Part shown: positions 8,131 through 15,386 of the stretch, in pieces
Numbering within the stretch: position 1 is the first letter of the stretch
Layout: each line of letters starts with the position of its first letter
Assembly: GCA_035697145.1 (NCBI GenBank)
Contig: DASSDL010000166.1
Span: 1-64,000 of the forward strand
DNA: 64,000 nt
Direction of reading: 5' to 3'
Source: DASQUK01 sp035697145
GTDB lineage: Bacteria; Actinomycetota; Acidimicrobiia; Acidimicrobiales; VFJN01
The notes under the pieces: generated by a model
What the model was told of the DNA's origin: nothing
Seen by the model: the letters and a program-made list of their open reading frames with translations, nothing else
The model's database searches: none
Program-made: the position numbers and the translations under genes

Positions 8131-9335
8131 GCCGGCACCGCGTTGGTCGGCCACCAGCGGTCCTCGGCGTCGGCAAACAGCTCCTGGAGCCCGGGGGCGA
8201 CCTTCTCCCCGAAGAGTTTGGAGTTGTGGCGGGTGAGCTCGTCGCTCATGTTGCCGAACTGCAGCATCGTGAGCAGATGGCCGCAGTTGAACGTCCGGGC
8301 CACGTCCTCCAGCGTCTCCCGCACCGTGTCGGGGCTGCCGATGACGACGTAGCCCTTCTCGACCATCTCGTCCCACGTGAGGTCGTGCTTGGCCTGCTTG
8401 GCACGGACCACGGCTCGGACCTGTGACTTGTAGCGCGCCCGGGCCGACGCCTCGGTGACATAGCCGGGTGGGTCGGCGTAGCCCGGGTAGACGTGCAGCG
8501 AGCGGTTGAAGAAGTATTCGGCCGGCTCCTTGTACAGCTTGTGCGCCTCCTGGTCGGTGTCGGCGACGCCGATGAACTGGAGGAACGCCAGGCGGTAGGG
8601 GTTGGGGTCCTTGCCGTTCTCCTCGACCCGTCGCCAGTAGCCCCCCACGGTCTCCTTCGCCATCATGTGGCCGTAATACGACAGGGCGGCGTAGACGTAA
8701 TCGCGTGTGGAGCAGTAGTCCCACGTCTCGACGGAACCGCCGCCCGGGATCCAGATGGGGGGATGGGGCCGCTGCAGCGGCCGGGGCAGGGCGTTCACGT
8801 AGCGCATCTGTGTGAAGCGTCCGTTGAAGGCGAACGGCTCGGTCGCGGTCCACGCCTTGAGCACCAGGTCGACGCCCTCGTGGTACTTCCTCCGGAGGGT
8901 GCCGGGGTTCACGCTGTAGGCGTAGGCGGTGTCCATCGACGTGCCGACCGGGAAGCCGCTGATGAGCCGGCCATGAGACAGGAGGTCGACCATCGCCATC
9001 TCCTCGGCCACCCGGATCGGTGGGTCGTAGAGGGCGATGGAGTTGCCGAGGACGGTGATGGCGGCTCGGGACGTGCGGGTGGCCAGGATCGATGCGATCA
9101 CGTTCGGCGAGGGCATCAGGCCGTAGCCGTTGGCGTGGTGCTCGTTCACGCAGATCCCGTCGAAGCCACATTGCTCCGCATGGACGAGCTGGTCGATGTA
9201 GCGCTCGTAGCTCGAGGCGACGACCTCGGGGTCGAACAGGCCCGGATCGACGTCGACCCAGACGCTGCGGTGCTTGCGGTTGAAGTCCTCGGGCAGCTCG
9301 GGGTACGGCATCAGGTGGAACCAGAGCAACTTCAC
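8127..9335 (-). CDS. LLM class flavin-dependent oxidoreductase (copy 1 of tandem module)
   Basis: Luciferase-like oxidoreductase, 402 residues, first gene of the leftward five-gene operon. Key segments are CVNEHHANGYGLMPSPN, VAEEMAMVDLLSHGRL, FPVGTSMDTAY and RPLQRPHPPIWIPG, all family hallmarks. Longer than F420-type LLM enzymes (about 280-340 residues) and closer in length to FMN-dependent alkanal-type monooxygenases. Starts 84 bases from the divergent LysR gene; the intervening region carries a perfect 7-bp inverted repeat. Paralogous to 6192-7346. Expected to act with the adjacent hydrolases; no substrate can be assigned. Confidence 0.88.
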   Translation of the reverse strand: MKLLWFHLMPYPELPEDFNRKHRSVWVDVDPGLFDPEVVASSYERYIDQLVHAEQCGFDGICVNEHHANGYGLMPSPNVIASILATRTSRAAITVLGNSIALYDPPIRVAEEMAMVDLLSHGRLISGFPVGTSMDTAYAYSVNPGTLRRKYHEGVDLVLKAWTATEPFAFNGRFTQMRYVNALPRPLQRPHPPIWIPGGGSVETWDYCSTRDYVYAALSYYGHMMAKETVGGYWRRVEENGKDPNPYRLAFLQFIGVADTDQEAHKLYKEPAEYFFNRSLHVYPGYADPPGYVTEASARARYKSQVRAVVRAKQAKHDLTWDEMVEKGYVVIGSPDTVRETLEDVARTFNCGHLLTMLQFGNMSDELTRHNSKLFGEKVAPGLQELFADAEDRWWPTNAVPA

Positions 9336-9380
9336 AGGGTCCTACGGTCGCCGCGCGGGCGCCCAAAGTCCACGTCCGTC

Positions 9381-9401
9381 TGGGACACGGATCATGTCCC
9401 A
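9381..9401. promoter_or_regulatory. LysR-type operator candidate (7-bp inverted repeat, 7-bp spacer)
   Basis: TGGGACA and TGTCCCA are perfect inverted arms separated by 7 bases, placed in the 84-base gap between the divergent LysR gene and the LLM/hydrolase operon. LysR-family activators usually bind an imperfect palindrome in exactly this position and autorepress while activating the divergent operon. A GATAAC hexamer at 9405-9410 could be the LysR -10 box. Binding by the product of 9420-10328 is inferred from position and symmetry. Confidence 0.6.
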
Positions 9402-9419
9402 ACCGATAACGTTCGAGCA

Positions 9420-10328
9420 ATGGCCCGGGGGGTTGACCTGCTCCGCCTGCGCTACTTCGTGGCGGTGGCCGAGGAGCTGCATTTCGGGCGGGCGGCCGCC
9501 CGGCTCCACATCTCGGCGCCGCCGCTGTCCCAGCGCATCCGCGAGCTCGAGCACGAGCTCGGGCTACCGCTGTTCGAGCGCACGAGCCGGAAGGTGGTCC
9601 TGACCGCGGCCGGCGAAAAGCTGCTGGGCGATGCCCGCGATGTCCTGCGCGCCATGGATCGCTTCGACACCGCCGCGGCCGAGCTGGCCTCGGTCCCGGC
9701 GACCTGGACCGTCGGGTATTGCCATGGCAGCGAGGACGGCATGATGCGGACCATTCGGGCCTTCCGGGCCGAACACCCCGACACCATCGTCCGGCCCGAC
9801 GGCCTCACCTCGCTGCTGATCCTGGACGGCCTCCGCGCCGGGCGGGTAGCCGTCGGCATCGTGCGGGGACCGGTGCTCGACCCGGACCGCTTGGCGTCGG
9901 TGCCGCTGGCCCGGGTGCCCGTCGACCACGTGGTCGTGCCGCCGGACCACCGGCTGGCAAAGTCGGAGACCGTGGTCCAGGCGCAGGACCTGGACGACGA
10001 GCCGGTGCTCGTGGTCGAGCGGTCGGACGCGCCGACGGCCCACGACGAGATCCAGTCCTATTGCATGGCCATGGGCGCCCGGCCGCGCTGGGTCCCCCAT
10101 GCCGCCGTCCAGGTGGAACGGGTCCTAGACCTGGTGGCGCTCGGCACCGGGATCGGCTGGCTGAACTCGTGGCAGGCCGAGCGTGCCGGCAGCCGCCAGG
10201 ATGTCGTCGTCCGCCCCCTGCGCCCGGTCGGGCTGTACGACGAGTTCCGCGTCGCCTGGCGGGCGGGCGATCCGTCCCCCGTGACCGCCGCGTTCGTGCG
10301 CATCGCGCTCGAGACCTGCGGGGCCTGA
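9420..10328 (+). CDS. LysR family transcriptional regulator
   Basis: LysR-type regulator, 302 residues, normal length. The N-terminal winged HTH spans about residues 5-65 (LRYFVAVAEELHFGRAAARL, then the SQRIRELEHELGLPLFER recognition region) and the rest is a periplasmic-binding-protein-like effector domain. ATG at 9420 was chosen because it gives the canonical few residues before the LRYF motif; TTG 9432 is an alternative. It diverges from the LLM/hydrolase operon with an inverted repeat between, the classic layout for a LysR activator and its target. Inducer unknown. Confidence 0.92.
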   Translation: MARGVDLLRLRYFVAVAEELHFGRAAARLHISAPPLSQRIRELEHELGLPLFERTSRKVVLTAAGEKLLGDARDVLRAMDRFDTAAAELASVPATWTVGYCHGSEDGMMRTIRAFRAEHPDTIVRPDGLTSLLILDGLRAGRVAVGIVRGPVLDPDRLASVPLARVPVDHVVVPPDHRLAKSETVVQAQDLDDEPVLVVERSDAPTAHDEIQSYCMAMGARPRWVPHAAVQVERVLDLVALGTGIGWLNSWQAERAGSRQDVVVRPLRPVGLYDEFRVAWRAGDPSPVTAAFVRIALETCGA

Positions 10329-10355
10329 CCCCCAGGGCGAGCCCGCCCGCGAGGC

Positions 10356-10715
10356 TCAGTTGCCGAGGATGGCGGCCTTCTGGGCCTCGAACTCGGCCTC
10401 GGTCAGGATGCCCTGTGCCTTAAGCTCGCCGAGCTTGGTGAGCTGTTCGAGCATGGCGTCGGTGCCGCCGGCTGGTGCCGCCGCTGGGGGCGGTGGGGGA
10501 GGCGGCGCCTGCTGTGCCATCGCGTCGGCGTACTGCGCCTGCTCCTGCTGCTCCCGGTACGCGTCTGCATCGGCCGCCTGTTGCGCCTTCGCCTGCTGGC
10601 GGCGGGACATGCCGCCGGCGACGGCGGTTGCCGTGCCAGCGACCACCGCGGTGCGTGCCACGGTGCCGACCAGGCCGGGTCGACCGACCCGGCCAAGCCC
10701 TCGTCTCCTGAGCAT
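10356..10715 (-). CDS. SHOCT domain-containing protein
   Basis: Small protein of 119 residues. N-terminus is basic (MLRRRGLGR) followed by a short hydrophobic stretch (AVVAGTATAVAGG), a Gln/Ala-rich probable helix, a run of eight or so prolines, and a C-terminal SHOCT domain with the motif EQLTKLGELKAQGILTEAEF. SHOCT is a roughly 30-residue oligomerisation-type helix pair of unknown role. ATG 10715 is preferred over longer starts because a good AAGGGGAG ribosome site lies just upstream. It lies directly downstream of the DUF6325 gene (40-base gap, same strand), a pairing I recall as recurrent in actinobacteria. Confidence 0.82.
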   Translation of the reverse strand: MLRRRGLGRVGRPGLVGTVARTAVVAGTATAVAGGMSRRQQAKAQQAADADAYREQQEQAQYADAMAQQAPPPPPPPAAAPAGGTDAMLEQLTKLGELKAQGILTEAEFEAQKAAILGN

Positions 10716-10755
10716 GAGCTGACTCCCCTTCCGCGGTCCGTGGTTCGATCGATCG

Positions 10756-11190
10756 TCAGTCGCTGATCGCGCCGAGGAACTCTTGCAGCGCGTCCCGCGG
10801 GATGCGCTCGTAGGCAACGACCTCGCCGTTGGCTTCTCGGATCGCCGTGGCCAGGCGTCCTGCCCACGTGTTCTCGAACATCAGCAGCGCCGCCGACGAA
10901 CTCGGCGCGAGCTCCTCGCCGGCGGCTTCTATGTCCTCGTCGGTGAGCAGCTCGTTGATCTCGCCGTCGACATCTTCGAACGCTGCGCCGGCCTCCCCGA
11001 GATCCGAGAGCTCGACGCCGGCGACGTTGCCGTCGGCGTCCTTGGTGATGAACACCAGATCGAGGATGCGAACGGTGCCGGAGGATACGAGGTCTCTGAG
11101 CGCCGGCGCGATGTCGCCGGTGAACTGGTTCCCGGGGAAGCCCAGGAGCACGAGATCGACGGGTGCGGTGATCTCGTCAGTTATCGCCAT
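10756..11190 (-). CDS. DUF6325 family protein
   Basis: Acidic soluble protein of 144 residues that matches my recollection of the DUF6325 family: an N-terminal PVDLVLLGFPGNQFTGDIAP segment, then RILDLVFITKDADG, and a C-terminal MFENTWAGRLATAIREANG. The function of the family is unknown. GGAGGACAG just upstream is a good ribosome site for the ATG. Sits in front of the SHOCT gene, probably co-transcribed. Both are often associated with envelope or stress physiology in actinobacteria, but nothing here proves it. Confidence 0.8.
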   Translation of the reverse strand: MAITDEITAPVDLVLLGFPGNQFTGDIAPALRDLVSSGTVRILDLVFITKDADGNVAGVELSDLGEAGAAFEDVDGEINELLTDEDIEAAGEELAPSSSAALLMFENTWAGRLATAIREANGEVVAYERIPRDALQEFLGAISD

Positions 11191-11317
11191 GACTGTCCTC
11201 CGGTCTCCTCATGAAGGTTTGCCGCCAGCGTAGGGCGCGCGCACGGGTCGCGCCTGAGGCCCGCGACGCCTGACGCGCCACGGGCGAACGGCCCGCGAGG
11301 CTTCGTCGGCATGGGCT

Positions 11318-11336
11318 GGCACACTCGTTGTGTGCC
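11318..11336. promoter_or_regulatory. 7-bp inverted repeat covering the thiolase start
   Basis: GGCACAC and GTGTGCC are perfect 7-bp arms with a 5-base TCGTT loop. The GTG at 11332-11334 taken as the thiolase start lies inside the right arm, so in mRNA the start would be paired; on DNA it could be an operator. If translation instead begins at ATG 11311 the hairpin is simply coding. Confidence 0.4.
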
Positions 11337-12564
11337 TGCGCACATCGTCGGCACGGGGATGACCCCGTTCGGGTTCGCCCCCGAGAGCACGATCCGCTCA
11401 CTGGCGACCGCGGCCGTGGACGAGGCCCTGGCCGATGCCGGGGTCGGGGTGCGCGACATCGACATGGTGGTCTTCGCCAACGCGGGTGAGGGGGTGCTGA
11501 CCGGCCAGGAGATGATCCGCGGCCAGGTCGTGTTCCACCGTTATGGGTTCGGCGGGATCCCCATCATGAACGTCGAGAACGCTTGCGCATCGGCTTCGAC
11601 GGCACTGCAGGTGGCGTGCATGGCCGTGGAGACCGGCGCCGCCGGCGTCGCGGTGGCCGTCGGCGCCGAGAAGCTGACCAACCCCGACAAGCGCCGGACC
11701 ATGGCCGTGTTCAGCGCGGCCGTCGACATCGACGACATGCCGGCGCTCGGGCAGCAGGTCAAGCGCGACCTGCTGGGCATCGGCGACGACGCCGGTGTGG
11801 ACGTCGGGGCCGGCTCGGTCCAGTCGGCGCTCATGGACGTCTACGCCGCGACGGCCCGCCGCTTCTTCACCCGCGGTGGCGGTTCGGCGACCGACGCCGC
11901 CGTCGTCGCGGTGAAGAACCGTGCGCACGCAGCGTCCAATCCGCGGGCACAGTTCCGCGAGCCCCTCACCGTCGACCAGGTGCTCAACAGCCGGATGATC
12001 GCCGACCCACTGCGCCTGTTGATGTGCTCGCCGGTCGCCGACGGCGCCGCCGCGGTCGTCGTGCGCTCGGAGAAGAGAGCGGGCGTACGCGGCGCGGGGC
12101 GTTCCATCCGGGTCGACGCGTGCACGCTGCGGTCCGGTGGCACGGGCGACATCGAGCACAATGGCGTTGTCCGGCGGGCGGCGGCTGCGGCCTACGAGGC
12201 GGCCGGGGTCGGCCCCACCGATCTGAATGTCGTCGAGGTGCACGACGCCGCTGCGCCGGCCGAGCTGTGGACGTACGAGCAGCTCGGCCTGTGCGAGGCC
12301 GGCGGCGCCCCCGGACTGCTGGCCGACGGCGCGACCCGACTTGGCGGCCGATGCCCGGTCAACCCAAGCGGGGGATTGTTGTCGCGGGGCCATCCGGTCG
12401 GCGCCACCGGCCTGGCACAGGTCGTCGAGCTGGCCGAGCAGCTACGCGGCCGGTGCGGTCCTCGCCAGGTCGACGGCGCCCGCGTGGCCCTGGCGCAGAA
12501 CAGCGGCGGTCACCTGTCGGGCGAGGAGGCCGTGGCGGTCGTCACGATCCTGTCGGGATCGTGA
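11332..12564 (+). CDS. Thiolase family protein (SCPx/lipid-transfer type)
   Basis: Thiolase-superfamily protein of 410 residues. The acylated Cys lies in NVENACASAS (about residue 85), the distal His motifs are VVEVHDAAAPAE and LLSRGHPVGATG. The VEVHD form in place of NEAF and the short C-terminus lacking the CxG motif place it with SCPx/lipid-transfer-type thiolases rather than biosynthetic acetyl-CoA acetyltransferases. Such enzymes are known from sterol side-chain degradation (Ltp-type aldol lyases work with a small OB-fold partner, which I do not see next door). GTG 11332 gives the standard N-terminus; ATG 11311 with a weak GAGG is the alternative. Confidence 0.85.
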   Translation: MPAHIVGTGMTPFGFAPESTIRSLATAAVDEALADAGVGVRDIDMVVFANAGEGVLTGQEMIRGQVVFHRYGFGGIPIMNVENACASASTALQVACMAVETGAAGVAVAVGAEKLTNPDKRRTMAVFSAAVDIDDMPALGQQVKRDLLGIGDDAGVDVGAGSVQSALMDVYAATARRFFTRGGGSATDAAVVAVKNRAHAASNPRAQFREPLTVDQVLNSRMIADPLRLLMCSPVADGAAAVVVRSEKRAGVRGAGRSIRVDACTLRSGGTGDIEHNGVVRRAAAAAYEAAGVGPTDLNVVEVHDAAAPAELWTYEQLGLCEAGGAPGLLADGATRLGGRCPVNPSGGLLSRGHPVGATGLAQVVELAEQLRGRCGPRQVDGARVALAQNSGGHLSGEEAVAVVTILSGS

Positions 12565-12570
12565 CCTCGT

Positions 12571-13836
12571 TCACGTGTCCCCGTCGACGGCATTCATGAC
12601 CGAGCGCCGGACACCGCTGCGGCTGGTGGCCGCCCGCGCCATCGCGGTGGCAAGCACGGCGGTGTTCCGGGCGCCTCCCGGCACTGCGCCGTCGAGTAGT
12701 TCGTTCCAGTACACGGCCCATCCGCCGGCGAGCGCCCGCCCGACCCCGGGGGCTGTGAGGAGCCGCCCCGTCGCGGCGACGACCCTGGCGCGCCGCACGA
12801 GCACGGCCTGCACGGCTGCGTTGGAGGCGTGGAACCCGGCGTAGCGCTGCGCCAGGAACGAGCGGTAGTGGCCGGCCGGGGCCGCCGGGCACGCGAGCAC
12901 GGCCTCGGCGGCCGCCCGGCCGCTGGCCAGGGCCTCGGAGATCCCCTCGCCCTGGAGCGGGTTGACCAGCCCGGCCGCATCGCCGGCGAGCAGGACGCGG
13001 CCGCGCGCCGGTGTCGTTCCCACCATCCCCATCTTGAGCCAGCCGCCGAGACGCGCGGCGGGGAGGCGCGCAGCGTGATCGAACAGCCCGAAGCGGTTGA
13101 GCACACCGACGAAGGCGCCCAGCGATCGGGCCGCATGGCCGGCCGCTGCTCGGTCGCCGAGCACGCCGACCCCGACTCCGAGGTTGGCCTGCGCCCCGGG
13201 TCCGGGGAAGACCCAGCCGTAGCCGGGGAAGCCGCGCCAGCGAGCCTCCTCCCACAACACGATGGTGGGCAGGTCGACCGGTGCGTCGATGTAGGAGCGC
13301 AGCGCGAAGCCCCACAGCACCCGGCGCTCGTCGATCAGGCCGGCCGCCGCCGCCACCCGGCTCGTCGCCCCGTCTGCGCCGATCACGACATCGGCGTGCA
13401 GCCTCGATCCATCCGACAGCTCGAATCCGCCCAACTGCCCGTCGTCGAGGATCGGTGTGGCGGCGCGGGCGGTGCGCGCGACGCTGCCGGCGTCGAGGGC
13501 GGCGGTGCGGAGCGTCTGGTCGAGCGCGAGCCGGGGCAGCGCGACCCCATGGCCCGGATACGTTCGGCCGGGTCGGCACGGCAACCGGACGGACCTCCCG
13601 GTCGGGCCAACGACGCGCATGTCACCCACCCGCTCAGCCTCGGGCAGCCGCACACCGAGGTCGTCGAGCACCTGCACTCCCCGGGGGCCGACGAGGTCGC
13701 CACACGCCTTGTCCCGCGGAAACGAGGCCTTGTCGACGAGCGCGACTCGCGCCCCGGCTCGCGCGAGAACCAGGGCAGCAACGCTGCCTGCCGGTCCGGC
13801 TCCGATCACCGCGACGTCAGCGCGCTTCGCAGCCAC
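12571..13836 (-). CDS. Geranylgeranyl reductase-like FAD-dependent oxidoreductase
   Basis: FAD flavoprotein of 421 residues in the GGR/PHBH group. The Rossmann motif GAGPAGSVAAL is at the N-terminus, FPRDKACGDLVGPRG is the GGR-family Cys-Gly motif, VVIGADGATSRVA the second FAD motif and LLAGDAAGLVNPLQGEGI the third. Family members saturate prenyl chains of menaquinone, archaeal-type lipids or other isoprenoids. GTG 13836 starts directly before the Rossmann strand; the open frame upstream overlaps the divergent methyltransferase. Convergent with the thiolase gene (6-base gap) and divergent from MenG-like 13887, which suggests menaquinone side-chain reduction (MenJ-like). Confidence 0.85.
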   Translation of the reverse strand: MAAKRADVAVIGAGPAGSVAALVLARAGARVALVDKASFPRDKACGDLVGPRGVQVLDDLGVRLPEAERVGDMRVVGPTGRSVRLPCRPGRTYPGHGVALPRLALDQTLRTAALDAGSVARTARAATPILDDGQLGGFELSDGSRLHADVVIGADGATSRVAAAAGLIDERRVLWGFALRSYIDAPVDLPTIVLWEEARWRGFPGYGWVFPGPGAQANLGVGVGVLGDRAAAGHAARSLGAFVGVLNRFGLFDHAARLPAARLGGWLKMGMVGTTPARGRVLLAGDAAGLVNPLQGEGISEALASGRAAAEAVLACPAAPAGHYRSFLAQRYAGFHASNAAVQAVLVRRARVVAATGRLLTAPGVGRALAGGWAVYWNELLDGAVPGGARNTAVLATAMARAATSRSGVRRSVMNAVDGDT

Positions 13837-13886
13837 TAGCGGGTCCGCTCCGTGGGTAGAGTCGGCAAACGGCCCGAAATGGCGAG

Positions 13887-14624
13887 GTGCCTGTGCTGAC
13901 CCGGTCGCGTCAGGATCCCACCACATTCGCGCAGCAGCTCTTCCAGGGCCTGCCCCGGCGCTACGACCTGCTCGCCGAGGCATTGTCCTTCGGCCAGAAC
14001 CGGCGCTGGCGGCGGGCCATGGTCGACAGGGTCGTCGAGCGCGGGCCGGCGACCGTGCTCGACGTCGCCACCGGCACTGCGGGCGTCGCCGTCCAGCTCG
14101 CCCGCCGGGCGGGTGCACGAGTCACCGGGATCGACGTCACCGAGGCGATGCTGCGGCGCGGCCAGGCTGCAGTCCAGCAGGAGGGCCTACAGGCGCGGAT
14201 CGCGCTGGTCTCCGGTCAGGCCGAAGGGCTCCCGTTCCCCGACGCCACGTTCGACGCGCTGACGTTCACCTACCTGCTGCGCTACGTCGCCGACCCGGCG
14301 GCCACGATCGCCGAGCTGGCCCGGGTCGTCCGCCCGGGCGGCACCGTCGCCAGCCTCGAGTTCCACGTCCCGCCCCAGGCGCTGCTGCGCGGCGCCTGGT
14401 GGCTCTACACGCGGCTGTGCCTGCCGGTCCTGGGAGGGTTGGCGGGCAGGGAGTGGTACCGCGTCGGCCGCTTCCTCGGCCCGAGCATCTCCGCCCACTA
14501 CGACCGCTACCCCGACTCATGGACCGTCGATGCCTGGCAGCGGGCCGGCATCTCCGACGTCGGCGTCCGCCTGATGAGCCTGGGGGGAGGGGTCGTGATG
14601 TGGGGGCGCCGCACCGATGGCTGA
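13887..14624 (+). CDS. menG: UbiE/MenG-like SAM-dependent methyltransferase
   Basis: Class I methyltransferase of 245 residues resembling demethylmenaquinone methyltransferase: N-terminal FQGLPRRYDLLAEALSFGQNRRWR (YDxxNxxxSxGxxxxWR-like), SAM motif I LDVATGTAG, ARVTGIDVTEAML, and the UbiE-like RVVRPGGTVASLEF plus the closing GGGVVMWG. MenG makes the final step of menaquinone synthesis. It is divergent from a geranylgeranyl-reductase-like gene and overlaps a UbiA-like membrane protein gene by eight bases, which supports a quinone or prenyl-lipid role. GTG start; a second in-frame GTG lies six bases later. No other men genes are in the window, so a related prenyl-quinone methylation is possible. 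Confidence 0.75.
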   Translation: MPVLTRSRQDPTTFAQQLFQGLPRRYDLLAEALSFGQNRRWRRAMVDRVVERGPATVLDVATGTAGVAVQLARRAGARVTGIDVTEAMLRRGQAAVQQEGLQARIALVSGQAEGLPFPDATFDALTFTYLLRYVADPAATIAELARVVRPGGTVASLEFHVPPQALLRGAWWLYTRLCLPVLGGLAGREWYRVGRFLGPSISAHYDRYPDSWTVDAWQRAGISDVGVRLMSLGGGVVMWGRRTDG

Positions 14625-15339
14625 CCGTCGCCCCGCGTTCTACGCCGCCACCGGTCGCGTCGGCGACTGGTGGACGCTCCTGCACCCGCCGTACACCGCG
14701 TGGCACCTCTCCTACGTGGCCATCGGTGCCGCCCTGGCGCCACGGCTCGACGCCGAGCGGCTCGTCGCCACGCTGCTCGCGTTCTTCCTCGCCGTGGGGA
14801 TCGCCGCGCACGCGCTCGACGAGCTGAACGGCCGGCCCCTGCGCACCTCGATCCCGTCCTCGGTGCTAGCCATCGCCGCCGCCACCGCCCTCGCCGGCGC
14901 CGTCGCCATCGGGGTCGTCGGCGTCACCCGGACTGGCCTCGTGCTCGTCCCCTTCGTGGTCGTCGGCGCATTCCTGGTGGCCGCCTACAACCTCGAGCTG
15001 CTCCACGGCCGGTTCCACACCGACGCCATGTTTGCGGCCGCCTGGGGTGCCTTCCCGGTGCTCACCGCCTACGTCGCCCAGGCGGAACGGTTGGGGGCCC
15101 CGGCGCTGCTCGCCGCCGCGGCCGCCTACGCCGTGTCGAGGGCGCAACGAAGCCTGAGCAGCAGCGTCCGCTTCGTGCGCCGGCAGACCGACCGGGTCGA
15201 CATCGCGCTCGACCTGCGGAACGGCGGCGAGCGCACGGCCCACGAGGAGCTCCTGCTCGACCCCCCCGAAGCGGCCCTCCGCACCCTCTCCTGGGGTCTT
15301 CCGGTGCTTGCCGCGGCGCTCGTCGTGGCACGCATATAG
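14617..15339 (+). CDS. UbiA-like polytopic membrane protein
   Basis: Integral membrane protein of 240 residues with about five to six hydrophobic segments. The HALDELNGRPL segment after the second helix sits where UbiA prenyltransferases carry NDxxD; here only a D..N remnant is present and no second Asp-rich motif is visible. It overlaps the MenG-like gene by eight bases and is certainly co-translated with it. It may be a diverged prenyltransferase, a partner subunit, or a protein that has lost catalysis. The C-terminal third is more hydrophilic (HEELLLDPPEAALRT) than the rest. Confidence 0.65.
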   Translation: MADRRPAFYAATGRVGDWWTLLHPPYTAWHLSYVAIGAALAPRLDAERLVATLLAFFLAVGIAAHALDELNGRPLRTSIPSSVLAIAAATALAGAVAIGVVGVTRTGLVLVPFVVVGAFLVAAYNLELLHGRFHTDAMFAAAWGAFPVLTAYVAQAERLGAPALLAAAAAYAVSRAQRSLSSSVRFVRRQTDRVDIALDLRNGGERTAHEELLLDPPEAALRTLSWGLPVLAAALVVARI

Positions 15340-15386
15340 CGAGCGGCCGCGGAGGCCCTTGGATACCCGTCCGTACACTGACCGGC

